Part shown: in pieces, positions 8,827-18,082 of the stretch | How the letters are laid out: the number at the start of each line of letters is the position of its first letter | How positions within the stretch are numbered: the stretch's first letter is position 1 | Assembly (NCBI RefSeq): GCF_008056315.1 | Contig: NZ_VRKQ01000008.1 | Span: forward strand, 948,957 to 1,012,956 | Source: Seonamhaeicola maritimus | Lineage (GTDB): Bacteria > Bacteroidota > Bacteroidia > Flavobacteriales > Flavobacteriaceae | Length of the DNA stretch: 64,000 nucleotides | Direction: 5' to 3' | Made by a program: the position numbers and the translations under genes | Notes under the pieces: generated by a model | Told to the model about the DNA's origin: nothing | Seen by the model: the letters and a program-made list of their open reading frames with translations, nothing else | The model's database searches: none

Positions 8827-10044
8827 ATGAGAACTATGACAAAGATTTTTGCTTTAAAAGGAAAAATTCAAAACTATGCTTGGGGAGGCAATGAGTATAT
8901 CCCTAACCTATTAGGTATTTCAAAAGAGGATAAAAAATACGCTGAATATTGGATGGGTGCTCATGTTAATGCCCCATCGGTAATACAAAGTGCAGAGGGG
9001 GATGTTAATTTAGATGCTTTTTTAAACCATCATTTGGAAGAGAGTTTAGGCGTAAAAGTTAAAAGCACTTTTGGAAAACTTCCGTTTTTATTTAAAGTTC
9101 TTGACGTAAACGACATGTTATCAATTCAAGTGCATCCCACCAAAATTGAAGCAGAAAAAGGGTTTAAACATGAAAATGAATTGGGAATACCCTTATCTGC
9201 TCCTCATAGAAATTATAAAGATGACAATCATAAGCCTGAGATCATGGTGGCTTTGAGCGAGTTTTGGTTGTTACACGGGTTTTTATCAGAAGAAAAAATC
9301 ACAAAAGTATTGAGTACAGTCCCTGAGTTTTCAGAATTATTACATGTTTTTAATGAAAAAGGATACTACGGACTATACAAAACTGTAATGGAACAAAGCC
9401 AAGAGGAAACCAATCATGTTTTAAAACCGTTGGCAGAAAGAATTTTGCCATTATACAAAAGGGGAGAGTTGAGCAAGTTTGATCCTGGGTTTTGGGCAGC
9501 TAAAGCCATTGAGAATGAAACTGGAACGTCAATTGATAAGGGGATTTATTCCATCTATTTTTTTAATATAGTAAGAGTTGAAAGCGGAGATGCCGTTTTT
9601 CAAGATGCTGGTATCCCACATGCTTATTTGGAAGGACAAAATATGGAGTTAATGGCAAACTCTGACAATGTGCTTAGAGGTGGTTTAACACCCAAACACA
9701 TTGATGTTCAGGAATTGCTAAAACATGTAGCATTTAAAGAAACTATTCCAAATATTATTAAAGGTGATAACCAATCTGATGGATTGGAGCGAATTTATAA
9801 GAGTCCTGCGCCAGACTTTGAATTAAGTCAAATTAAGTTGAATGGGCAAAAACCGTATGTGGGTAATTCAAAATCAGCTCAAATTCTTATTGTTATTGAT
9901 GGGCGTGTTAATTTATCTGATGAAAGTGGGGCTACATTGCAACTAAACAATGGAGAATCGGCCTTTATAATGGCCAAGTGTGAGTATTCAATATCTTCAA
10001 ACTCATCAGCTGTGATTTATAAGGCAACAACGCCATGTAATTAG
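8827..10044 (+). CDS. manA: Mannose-6-phosphate isomerase, class I
   Basis: Cytosolic zinc enzyme interconverting mannose 6-phosphate and fructose 6-phosphate. Type I signatures are KGKIQNYAWGG at the N terminus, MLSIQVHPTK (Gln and His zinc ligands), KPEIMVAL (Glu ligand) and QDAGIPHAYLEGQNMELMANSDNVLRGG (His ligand and active-site Arg). At 405 residues the length is normal. The start could be ATG 8827 or ATG 8836 three codons later; both are compatible. It is the only clearly cytoplasmic enzyme of the operon, 35 bp after GH3, so mannose may be among the released sugars, or the gene simply serves general GDP-sugar metabolism. A strong hairpin terminator follows. Confidence 0.92.
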   Translation: MRTMTKIFALKGKIQNYAWGGNEYIPNLLGISKEDKKYAEYWMGAHVNAPSVIQSAEGDVNLDAFLNHHLEESLGVKVKSTFGKLPFLFKVLDVNDMLSIQVHPTKIEAEKGFKHENELGIPLSAPHRNYKDDNHKPEIMVALSEFWLLHGFLSEEKITKVLSTVPEFSELLHVFNEKGYYGLYKTVMEQSQEETNHVLKPLAERILPLYKRGELSKFDPGFWAAKAIENETGTSIDKGIYSIYFFNIVRVESGDAVFQDAGIPHAYLEGQNMELMANSDNVLRGGLTPKHIDVQELLKHVAFKETIPNIIKGDNQSDGLERIYKSPAPDFELSQIKLNGQKPYVGNSKSAQILIVIDGRVNLSDESGATLQLNNGESAFIMAKCEYSISSNSSAVIYKATTPCN

Positions 10045-10136
10045 TCTAAGGACAACTTGCTTAACTTTTTCCAATTGCTAGGTATTGTTATCTTAAATTG
10101 CTGAAATTTGCATAACTGAAGTAATAATATAAGATA

Positions 10137-10168
10137 TTGGAGGTTTAATGAAGGTTCGTCACCTCCAA
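10137..10168. repeat. 8-bp perfect inverted repeat after manA
   Basis: TTGGAGGT (10137-10144) and ACCTCCAA (10161-10168) are perfect complements around a 16-nt loop, 93 bp after the manA stop and 12 bp before the terminator stem. It has no T-tract, so it is not itself a terminator. Its function is unknown. Confidence 0.5.
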
Positions 10169-10180
10169 CAAATATTAGTA

Positions 10181-10212
10181 AAAAACAGTTAATTAAACAA
10201 TTAACTGTTTTT
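10181..10212. terminator. Bidirectional rho-independent terminator, manA / APH-M23 gene
   Basis: A perfect 14-bp stem (10181-10194 with 10199-10212) around an AAAC loop. T-tracts lie on both strands: eight or more T on the plus side and six T when read on the minus strand. It lies between convergent genes and probably ends both. Confidence 0.85.
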
Positions 10213-10227
10213 TTTTGTTCCTAAATT

Positions 10228-11970
10228 TTAAATATTATTTAATTTAGACAAACTCTCCTGTATAAATAATAAGTTCGGATTAGGACAGATACTCTTCCAT
10301 ACGTCTAATTCACTTAAATAAGTTACTCCAGGGAAATCATTAATATAATTAAGTAGCGATAGAGTTATTTGGAAATGAAGATGGGGTACCCAATTGCCGT
10401 TTTCATAATTAGTTCCTAATTCACCTATTTTTTCGTTTTGTTCAACAATTTCTCCAACTTTATGAAGGGTTGTACTATAGTGGCTTAAATGTCCGTACAA
10501 CGTAAAAAAACATAATTCTGCAAAGGAGTGCTTTATAATGATTAACCCACCATAGCCTTTATTTTCTGAATTGTAAGTTGAAGTAACAATGACACCTTTT
10601 AATATTGTGTGTACAGGGGTATTTGCAGGTAACCAAAAATCAACACCCAAATGTATGTTTCTCCTTTTTATGCCTGAATTACCTGCTTTTGTATAAGAGT
10701 CTGTTGTATAAATTGACCTATGTTCTAAATAACCACCCGCTATTATTTTATGTGGAACTTCTTTTTGAAACTCTTTTATTTTGGATTCTAATAAACTTAA
10801 ATTATTGAAGTCATCTACTTGATTTATCCATTTACTCGATACACTTAAATCAATGGGAAGTATATTGTTACTATATATAGATGGAAATAAATCTGATACA
10901 TTAAAAGTGTACTTTTTACACCAAGTTAAAAATAGTTTTTCATTAGGGTGTGCATTAAATCCACAAGCATTTCTAAAACTAAAAAGGGCAAAATTAGAAT
11001 CAATTATATGCCACTTTTTTAATACTTCCCAAGCAGGTTTTTCACTAATCAATAAATATTTGTTATTAGGTTCTTTAATCTTATTTATAGCAGATTTTGT
11101 AACCGAAATTATTAAACGCATTGCAACTGCATTATATAAATGCTCTAATTCAACTTCCAACAATGGAAAGGCGGAATGATAACCTTTAACTATGGGTAAA
11201 GCTGCTTCTAATACGTCATTATGATTCATTACGGCATAAGCACAAGCTATTGCTAGATCATTAATAATTTGTGTGTAACATGAATCCCCGAAATCTATAA
11301 CTGCTTTAACCGAAGGACTAAAAGAATCAGATGAAACAATTATATTGTTATCATTGGCATCATTATGAACAATGCCTTTTCTTAGAGTTGAATATGATGG
11401 TTGAGATTTTTCAAACAGCCTTTGAAAATTTTGGATAATCTCTTTTTCTTCACCTGAAAACAAGTAAAGATATTCCTTTGTCCACAATGATTGCGCAACA
11501 TCCCAAACAAATGCTCTATGAGCTTCCTTATGATCAAACCCCTGCAATGATTTTGTTAGAAGACCACATTGCTGTCCTAAGGTAAATTTCAATCCATCTG
11601 AATAAGTACTAATACTATTCCACAAGTCTCCAGGAATCCAGGTTAGTAACCTGACTTTGCGTTTGTTTCCAAAATCATCAGTGATTTCTGAAATATAATT
11701 TCCATCTATATCACGAATGGGTTTAGGTATAATTAATATTTCATTATTGTTTTCAATATGAAATAGAAGTTTCTGTTGAAAATCTAGGAGATTATAATCT
11801 TGATCAGGACGAGATATTTTTAAGACATACTCCTCATGATTCTCTAGATGAATTCTAAAATTAAAATCAACTTCACCCGGTAATTTAGAGGCAGTTCCTT
11901 TAATGTTAAACAGCCTTTTTAGAATGTCCTCAGCCTTTGAATCACATATTTTTAAAGCATTATACTCCAT
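10228..11970 (-). CDS. Hydroxylysine-kinase-like phosphotransferase fused to M23 peptidase domain
   Basis: About 580 residues in two domains. The N-terminal ~330 residues are an aminoglycoside-phosphotransferase/choline-kinase fold with the catalytic loop HNDANDNN (Asp about 204) and metal-binding VIDFGD (Asp about 226), closest in layout to hydroxylysine/ethanolamine-type kinases. The C-terminal ~190 residues are an M23 (LytM) domain with HLGVD (about 440-444), LYGHLS and PHLHFQ (His about 530 and 532), so the zinc ligands are intact. No signal peptide is present. I prefer ATG at 11970 to the TTG at 11988. Known bacterial relatives carry the order APH, M23, class III aminotransferase (about 1000 residues); the aminotransferase is missing here, and the 183 bp downstream hold no remnant. 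It is followed upstream in the same orientation by an ALDH7-type gene, compatible with lysine or hydroxylysine catabolism. Confidence 0.8.
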   Translation of the reverse strand: MEYNALKICDSKAEDILKRLFNIKGTASKLPGEVDFNFRIHLENHEEYVLKISRPDQDYNLLDFQQKLLFHIENNNEILIIPKPIRDIDGNYISEITDDFGNKRKVRLLTWIPGDLWNSISTYSDGLKFTLGQQCGLLTKSLQGFDHKEAHRAFVWDVAQSLWTKEYLYLFSGEEKEIIQNFQRLFEKSQPSYSTLRKGIVHNDANDNNIIVSSDSFSPSVKAVIDFGDSCYTQIINDLAIACAYAVMNHNDVLEAALPIVKGYHSAFPLLEVELEHLYNAVAMRLIISVTKSAINKIKEPNNKYLLISEKPAWEVLKKWHIIDSNFALFSFRNACGFNAHPNEKLFLTWCKKYTFNVSDLFPSIYSNNILPIDLSVSSKWINQVDDFNNLSLLESKIKEFQKEVPHKIIAGGYLEHRSIYTTDSYTKAGNSGIKRRNIHLGVDFWLPANTPVHTILKGVIVTSTYNSENKGYGGLIIIKHSFAELCFFTLYGHLSHYSTTLHKVGEIVEQNEKIGELGTNYENGNWVPHLHFQITLSLLNYINDFPGVTYLSELDVWKSICPNPNLLFIQESLSKLNNI

Positions 11971-12026
11971 GAGAACCGCAAATAACAAACTTGTTTAGAA
12001 TAGCCTTTTCTGATTTCTATATGGTA

Positions 12027-13556
12027 TTATAAGTTGAATTTAATACCCTGAGCAAGAGATCCTTCGTTGCCATAATTAACGGTGCAGGTTTGTCTTCTCA
12101 TGTATGCTTTCCAAGAATCTGAACCACTTTCTCTTCCTCCACCAGTTTCTTTTTCACCACCGAAAGCACCTCCAATTTCAGCACCGGATGTTCCAATATT
12201 TACATTTGCTATTCCACAATCTGAACCTGCATGAGATAAGAACATTTCAGCCTGCTGCATATTCATTGAGAAAATAGCTGAAGATAAACCTTGTGGCACA
12301 TTGTTTTGAATGGTAATAGCTTCTTCTAATGTTTCATATGAAAACACATAAAGAATGGGGGCAAACGTTTCGTGCTTTACAATAGGCATATCGATGTTAG
12401 CCTCAATGATTGTTGGTTTTACATAACAATTTGATTTGTATTCACTTCCTTTTAAGACTTCATTGCCATAAGCAAGATTTCCACCTTGTTTTTGTGCTTC
12501 ATTAATGGTTTTTAAATAAGCATCAACTGCTTGGGAGTCAATTAAAGGGCCAACATGATTATTTTCATTTAAAGGGTCACCTATACGTAATTGTTTGTAT
12601 GCGTTAACGAGTTTATTAAGAAGGCCTTTATAAAGACTTTTATGAACTATTAAGCGTCTAGTTGTAGTGCATCTTTGACCAGCAGTACCTACAGCACCAA
12701 ATACAATTGGAGCAATAGCTGTATCTAAATCTGCCTTTTCTGTTACAATAATAGCATTATTGCCTCCTAATTCTAGAATAGATTTCCCTAAACGTTTGCC
12801 AACAGTTTCAGCAACGCTTTTTCCCATTCTTGTGGAGCCAGTGGCAGAGACCAATGCAATGTTAGGGTCTGATGCCATAAGTTTCCCAATGTCGCTATCG
12901 CCAATGATAACGTTAGAAATACCTTCTGGTAAATTATTTTTCTTTAGAACTTTTTTAAATATTTCCTGACACGCTAAAGCGGAAAAAGGTGTTTTTTCTG
13001 AAGGTTTCCATAAGCAAACATTTCCACAAACCCAGGATAAGGCACTATTCCAAGCCCAAACAGCCACCGGGAAATTAAAAGCGGAAATAATACCAACAAT
13101 ACCAAGCGGATGCCATTGTTCAAACATCCTATGGTTAGGCCTCTCAGAATGCATTTGCAGTCCGTATAATTGTCTAGATAATCCAACCGCAAAATCGCAG
13201 ATATCAATCATTTCTTGAACCTCTCCGTATCCCTCTTGTAAACTTTTCCCCATTTCATAGCTTACAAGCTTACCTAGGTTTTCTTTTTCTATTCTTAAGG
13301 CATCACCAAATTGTCTAACAATTTCACCTCTTTTAGGAGCGGGCATTGCTTTCCAAATAGGAAAAGCTTCTTGTGCTTTTGAAACTAAAGTTTTATATCC
13401 TTCCTCATTAGTTAATTCAACTTCACCAATAGGGAGATTATCTACTGGAGAGTTAATTGTTATTACCTTATCCGATTTACTAATCCACCCTGATAGACCA
13501 GAACTTGAATTATTAAATGGAGCTGAAAGGTTAAATGGGTTTAATAAGTTCTTCAT
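12027..13556 (-). CDS. ALDH7-type aldehyde dehydrogenase (alpha-aminoadipate semialdehyde dehydrogenase-like)
   Basis: A 509-residue NAD(P)-dependent aldehyde dehydrogenase. Catalytic Cys296 lies in GTAGQRCTTTRR and the general base Glu262 in LELGGNNA. The cofactor loop is SATGSTRMGK. The N-terminal run through MHSERPNHRMFEQWHPLGIVG and GISNVIIGD matches the ALDH7A1/antiquitin group, which oxidises alpha-aminoadipate semialdehyde (piperideine-6-carboxylate) in lysine degradation. It is 56 bp upstream of the APH-M23 gene on the same strand, and divergent from a flavo-Fe-S dehydrogenase followed by a saccharopine-dehydrogenase-like gene. This neighbourhood supports lysine catabolism. The family is certain; the exact substrate is likely but inferred. 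Confidence 0.88.
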   Translation of the reverse strand: MKNLLNPFNLSAPFNNSSSGLSGWISKSDKVITINSPVDNLPIGEVELTNEEGYKTLVSKAQEAFPIWKAMPAPKRGEIVRQFGDALRIEKENLGKLVSYEMGKSLQEGYGEVQEMIDICDFAVGLSRQLYGLQMHSERPNHRMFEQWHPLGIVGIISAFNFPVAVWAWNSALSWVCGNVCLWKPSEKTPFSALACQEIFKKVLKKNNLPEGISNVIIGDSDIGKLMASDPNIALVSATGSTRMGKSVAETVGKRLGKSILELGGNNAIIVTEKADLDTAIAPIVFGAVGTAGQRCTTTRRLIVHKSLYKGLLNKLVNAYKQLRIGDPLNENNHVGPLIDSQAVDAYLKTINEAQKQGGNLAYGNEVLKGSEYKSNCYVKPTIIEANIDMPIVKHETFAPILYVFSYETLEEAITIQNNVPQGLSSAIFSMNMQQAEMFLSHAGSDCGIANVNIGTSGAEIGGAFGGEKETGGGRESGSDSWKAYMRRQTCTVNYGNEGSLAQGIKFNL

Positions 13557-13757
13557 GATACCCTATTTTAGTGTAGTATATTGATTTTTTAGTTGAATGT
13601 AATGCCTTGGTTTCTATATAAATATTCTGATGGAACCTGCATTCTTAATTTGTAGAAAGGTATTAAAAATTTCACTTTTAAAATAACCATAATGTAAAAC
13701 ATAAAGTACTATATTTTTTATCTATAATAAAAAATTAGTCTAGGCTTTCTTTTATGA

Positions 13758-16721
13758 ATGAATTATATTAGCTCAAAACAATTCATGCCAGATTTGAACA
13801 TCAATAATAGCTTAAAGCTACTTACTTCTCAGCTCAGAGGCGAACTTTATTTTGATGATTTACATAAAAGTATTTATGCTACAGATGCTTCTGTTTATCG
13901 TAAAATTCCATTAGCAGTAGCATATCCGAAGGACAAGAACGATATAAAGAAACTTATTGCATTTGCTCATGAGCAGGGAACGACGCTTATTCCCAGAACC
14001 GCTGGAACTTCATTGGCTGGCCAATGTGTGGGGGATGGTATTGTGGTGGATGTTTCTAAGTATTTTACGAATATTCTAGATTTTGATGTCGAAGCAAAAA
14101 CCGTTGTAGTAGAACCTGGAGTGATTAGAGATGAACTTAATGTTTTTCTAAAACCTCATGGTTTGTTTTTTTCTCCCAATACTTCTACAAGTAATAGATG
14201 TATGATTGGGGGTATGGTAGGAAATAATTCTTCCGGCTCAACTTCAATTAAGTATGGTGTTACAAGAGACAAAGTTTTAGAGCTAGAGACTATTCTGTCT
14301 GATGGTACTGAGTGTGTTTTTAACAGTTTAAAAAAGGAGGCTTTAAAGGAAAAAGCAAAAGGTGAAGATTTGGAAAGTTCTATTTATAAAACTTTATATT
14401 CTGAACTTTCGAAGAAAGAAATTCAGTCAGAAATACATAAAGAATTTCCGTTAAGATCCATTCATAGAAGAAACACGGGGTATGCTCTTGATGTCTTGTT
14501 GGACGTAAACACAAATGATGGATTATCTGAAAAACTGAATGTTGCCAAATTACTCTGTGGCAGTGAAGGTACTCTAGCATTTACTACATCAATAAAATTA
14601 CAGTTAGATGATCTTCCTCCAGAAAAAGAAGTCTTTATAATACCTCATTTTAAGAGTGTTCAAGAAAGTTTAGAAGCTACTGTGGTTGCTATGAAGCACA
14701 ACTTATATTCTTGTGAATTATTGGATAAAACTATTCTTGATTGTACCAAAAATAATAGAGAACAAATTAAAAATAGATTTTTCATTGAGGATGATCCAGA
14801 GGCCATTTTAATGTTGGAAGTAAGGGCTGATTCAGATGAAGTTTTAGAGTCAAAGGTAGAAAAGCTTATACAAGATTTAAAAACTAACAAATTTGGTTAT
14901 GCACACCCTAAGTTATATAGAGAGGATATTAACAAAGCTATAGAGTTGAGAAAGGCAGGATTAGGCCTTTTAGGAAATATTGTTGGAGATGCTAAGGCTG
15001 TTGCTTGTATTGAAGATACTGCTGTGGCATTAGTAGATTTAACAAATTATATTTCTGAATTCACACAAATGATGACTGCTTACAAGCAAAAGGCTGTTTA
15101 TTATGCACATGCTGGTGCAGGTGAAATTCATTTAAGGCCTATTTTAAATTTAAAAGAATCTAAGGATGTAGGTTTATTTAGAGAGATTACAACTCAAACA
15201 GCAAAATTGGTAAAAAAATATAAAGGCTCTTTTAGTGGTGAACATGGTGATGGTATTGTTAGGGCAGAATTTTTGCCATTAATGATTGGTGAATCTAATT
15301 ATCAATTATTACAAAGGATAAAAAATGCTTTCGATCCTAATAACATTTTTAACAAGGGTAAGATTGTTGATGCTTTTCCTATGGATGAATCTTTAAGATA
15401 TGAAGTTGATAGAGTAGAACCAGAAATAGAAACCATTTTCGATTTTTCTGGTTCTGAAGGCATTTTGAGAGCTGCTGAAAAATGTAACGGTTCAGGAGAT
15501 TGCCGCAAGCCAGTATCTGCTGGTGGCACTATGTGTCCTAGTTATAGAGCTACTAAAAACGAAACGGATACTACTCGTGCACGAGCGAACGCTCTAAGAG
15601 AGTTTTTAACAACTTCGGATAAAAAGAATCGATTTAATAATGAAGCCTTAAAACAGGTTTTCGATTTGTGTATAAGTTGTAAAGCCTGCGCAAGTGAGTG
15701 CCCTAGTAATGTTGATGTTGCAAGTTTTAAAGTCGAATTCTTATATCAATACCAGAAAGAAAACCCACCGTCTTTTAGGACAAAAATGATCGCTAATAAT
15801 GTGAAGTTTAATAAGATTGGGAGTAGATTTCCAAAACTTACAAATGCATTATTAAACACGGGTATTTCAAAAAGTATTATGGGTATTGCTCCGGAAAGAA
15901 GTATTCCTAAATTGGCATCGATTACTTTTAGAAAGTGGTATTCTATAAATAAAGCCAATTCTAAAAACAATGAATTTGATAAAGGAGAACTTTATCTGTT
16001 TGTAGATGAATTTACTAATTATTATGATGTTCAGGTAGGTATTGACGCCTTCGTATTACTTTCTGAATTAGGCTATAAAGTGAATATTGTGGATCACGAA
16101 GAAAGTGGTAGAAGCCTTATTTCAAAAGGGTTTTTAGATGAAGCTAAAGAGATAATTGATAAGAATGTATCTATTTTCAATGGTTTAGTTTCTGAGAAAA
16201 TACCTTTAATTGGAATTGAACCTTCAGCAATTTTATCATTTAGAGATGAATATTTAAGGTTGGCAAATAATAAAACTGATGCTCAAAATATAGCTCAAAA
16301 TACGTTCACATTTGAGGAGTTTATCAAACAGGAATCATTAAGAGGAAAAATTAAAGAAAATCAATTTACCAATGAGGATAGAACGGTAAAAATTCATGGA
16401 CATTGTCATCAAAAAGCCTTGAGCAGCACTGAACCTACATTTGCACTGTTAAATCTCCCTAAGAATTATAAAGTAAGTATTATTAATTCAGGTTGTTGCG
16501 GAATGGCAGGTTCTTTTGGTTATGAAAAAGAGCATTACCAAATTAGCATGCAGATAGGCGAAGACACCTTGTTTTCTAAAATAATAAACATGAGTGAAGA
16601 TGTTCTAATTGCCGCTTCGGGCACCAGTTGTCGCCATCAAATAATGGATGGTACAAACCGACAATCACAACACCCAATAAGTATTTTAAGAGAGGCCTTG
16701 ATATATTCTTTTAAAACTTAA
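13758..16721 (+). CDS. FAD-linked oxidase / Fe-S fusion (D-2-hydroxyglutarate dehydrogenase-like)
   Basis: A 987-residue cytoplasmic flavoprotein in three parts. The N-terminal FAD-binding type 4 domain contains PRTAGTSLAGQCVGDGIVVD and NNSSGSTSIKYG. The FAD-oxidase C domain contains HAGAGEIHLRPIL and GEHGDGIVRAEF. The C-terminal Fe-S half has a CxxCxxCxxxCP cluster (CISCKACASECP), a further Cys-rich segment (CNGSGDCRKP) and a CCG-type segment (SGCCGMAGSFGYEKEH). This is the YdiJ-type architecture; members oxidise D-2-hydroxyglutarate or D-lactate. With ALDH7 and saccharopine-dehydrogenase-like neighbours, a D-2-hydroxyglutarate role downstream of 2-oxoadipate is plausible but not shown. The start may be ATG 13758 or the Met nine codons on. 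Confidence 0.85.
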   Translation: MNYISSKQFMPDLNINNSLKLLTSQLRGELYFDDLHKSIYATDASVYRKIPLAVAYPKDKNDIKKLIAFAHEQGTTLIPRTAGTSLAGQCVGDGIVVDVSKYFTNILDFDVEAKTVVVEPGVIRDELNVFLKPHGLFFSPNTSTSNRCMIGGMVGNNSSGSTSIKYGVTRDKVLELETILSDGTECVFNSLKKEALKEKAKGEDLESSIYKTLYSELSKKEIQSEIHKEFPLRSIHRRNTGYALDVLLDVNTNDGLSEKLNVAKLLCGSEGTLAFTTSIKLQLDDLPPEKEVFIIPHFKSVQESLEATVVAMKHNLYSCELLDKTILDCTKNNREQIKNRFFIEDDPEAILMLEVRADSDEVLESKVEKLIQDLKTNKFGYAHPKLYREDINKAIELRKAGLGLLGNIVGDAKAVACIEDTAVALVDLTNYISEFTQMMTAYKQKAVYYAHAGAGEIHLRPILNLKESKDVGLFREITTQTAKLVKKYKGSFSGEHGDGIVRAEFLPLMIGESNYQLLQRIKNAFDPNNIFNKGKIVDAFPMDESLRYEVDRVEPEIETIFDFSGSEGILRAAEKCNGSGDCRKPVSAGGTMCPSYRATKNETDTTRARANALREFLTTSDKKNRFNNEALKQVFDLCISCKACASECPSNVDVASFKVEFLYQYQKENPPSFRTKMIANNVKFNKIGSRFPKLTNALLNTGISKSIMGIAPERSIPKLASITFRKWYSINKANSKNNEFDKGELYLFVDEFTNYYDVQVGIDAFVLLSELGYKVNIVDHEESGRSLISKGFLDEAKEIIDKNVSIFNGLVSEKIPLIGIEPSAILSFRDEYLRLANNKTDAQNIAQNTFTFEEFIKQESLRGKIKENQFTNEDRTVKIHGHCHQKALSSTEPTFALLNLPKNYKVSIINSGCCGMAGSFGYEKEHYQISMQIGEDTLFSKIINMSEDVLIAASGTSCRHQIMDGTNRQSQHPISILREALIYSFKT

Positions 16722-16768
16722 CCTGACTAATTAAAGCTAAACAAAGTCATATATAAAAGTCATCAATA

Positions 16769-17974
16769 ATGAAAATTGGCATTATAAAAGAACGTAAAAA
16801 TCCACCAGACCGTAGAGTGGTGTTTTCTCCTGAGATTCTTGAAAAAGCTCAAAAGGAATTTCCTCAAATTGAATTTAAAATTGAGTCTTCTGATATTAGG
16901 GTTTTTCCTGATGAAAACTATAGTAAAAGAGGTTTTCAGGTTACGGAAGATATCTCAGATTGCGATATTTTGATAGGCGTGAAAGAAGTGCCTATAGATG
17001 ATCTAATACCTAATAAAAAGTACTTCTTCTTTTCACATACTATCAAAAAACAACCTTATAATAGAAAATTGCTCCAAGCCATTTTGAAAGAAAATATTGA
17101 GTTGTATGATCATGAAACAATTGTTAATAAAGAAGGTTTTAGATTAATAGGTTTTGGGTTTTATGCTGGAGTAGTTGGAGCATACAACGGATTTAGGGCT
17201 TGGGGTCTCAAATATAATTCTTGGGACTTACCAAAGGCAGAAACTTTAGCTGATAAGAAAGCTTTGGTATTAGAGCTAAAGGCTATTAAATTACCAAATA
17301 TTAAAATATTACTTACTGGAAGTGGAAAGGTGGCTAATGGAGCTCAAGAAATGTTAGATGCTATGAATATTAAAAAGGTTTCAGTAGATACTTATATAAA
17401 TGAATCTTCCGATGAGCCAGTATATTGTAAAATAGATGTACTTGATTACAACAAGCGTAAAGACGGAAATGTAATTGATGATGTATTTGATTTCTTTAAT
17501 AACCCTGAAGATTATGATTCAGATTTTATGAGGTTTGCAAAGGTGACGGATTTCTATATTGCTGGTCATTTTTATGGAGATGGCGCGCCTTATTTATACA
17601 CCCGTGAAGATGTTAAACTAGAAGGCTTTAAGATCAAGTTAGTTGCAGATGTTAGTTGCGATGTTGATGGACCGGTTGCTACTACACTAAGGGCCTCTAC
17701 TATTGCAGATCCAGTTTATGGCTATAACCCTCAAAAGGAATCTGAAATTGATTATAAAGACGAAAATGCTATAACGGTAATGGCCGTAGATAACCTGCCT
17801 TGTGAACTTCCTAAAGATGCAAGTGAAGGTTTTGGAGATATGTTTTTGCAATCAGTAATTCCTGCCTTTTTTAATAATGATGAAGATGGAGTTTTGGAAA
17901 GAGCAAAAATCACTGAGAATGGAATGCTTACAGAACGGTTTTCTTATTTGTTGGATTATGTGGATAATAAATAG
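16769..17974 (+). CDS. Saccharopine dehydrogenase-like (NAD, L-lysine-forming type)
   Basis: A 401-residue protein of the alanine dehydrogenase/transhydrogenase N-terminal fold as found in the LYS1-type saccharopine dehydrogenases. Lys72 in IGVKEVP and His90 in FFFSHTIKKQ correspond to the catalytic Lys/His pair of that family. LLTGSGKVANGA is the dinucleotide-binding glycine loop, and VADVSCDVDGPVATTLRASTIADPVYGY is a strongly conserved family segment. It starts 47 bp after the flavo-Fe-S gene, so the two are probably co-transcribed. It could run in the lysine-degrading direction (lysine plus 2-oxoglutarate to saccharopine) together with the ALDH7 gene; lysine biosynthesis is less likely in this group. 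No separate glutamate-forming saccharopine dehydrogenase is visible nearby. Confidence 0.8.
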   Translation: MKIGIIKERKNPPDRRVVFSPEILEKAQKEFPQIEFKIESSDIRVFPDENYSKRGFQVTEDISDCDILIGVKEVPIDDLIPNKKYFFFSHTIKKQPYNRKLLQAILKENIELYDHETIVNKEGFRLIGFGFYAGVVGAYNGFRAWGLKYNSWDLPKAETLADKKALVLELKAIKLPNIKILLTGSGKVANGAQEMLDAMNIKKVSVDTYINESSDEPVYCKIDVLDYNKRKDGNVIDDVFDFFNNPEDYDSDFMRFAKVTDFYIAGHFYGDGAPYLYTREDVKLEGFKIKLVADVSCDVDGPVATTLRASTIADPVYGYNPQKESEIDYKDENAITVMAVDNLPCELPKDASEGFGDMFLQSVIPAFFNNDEDGVLERAKITENGMLTERFSYLLDYVDNK

Positions 17975-18082
17975 TAAAATCAAAACTCACTTAACATCGA
18001 TTGGGTTGTGTTGATTAGTCGTTTAAATTAAGTGATACAAATTCCGTAAGTTTATAATCAGATTAATCTTTAAGATTTCAGC

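Noticed and set aside
10605-11179. Two open frames on the plus strand within the kinase-M23 gene
   Set aside because: They are shadows of the minus-strand gene, which has intact kinase and peptidase motifs; the plus-strand translations show no family features.
17987-18035. TCACTTAA ... TTAAGTGA inverted repeat before the symporter gene
   Set aside because: The 8-bp arms are 33 bp apart, AT-rich, and have no T-tract; too weak to call a terminator or operator.
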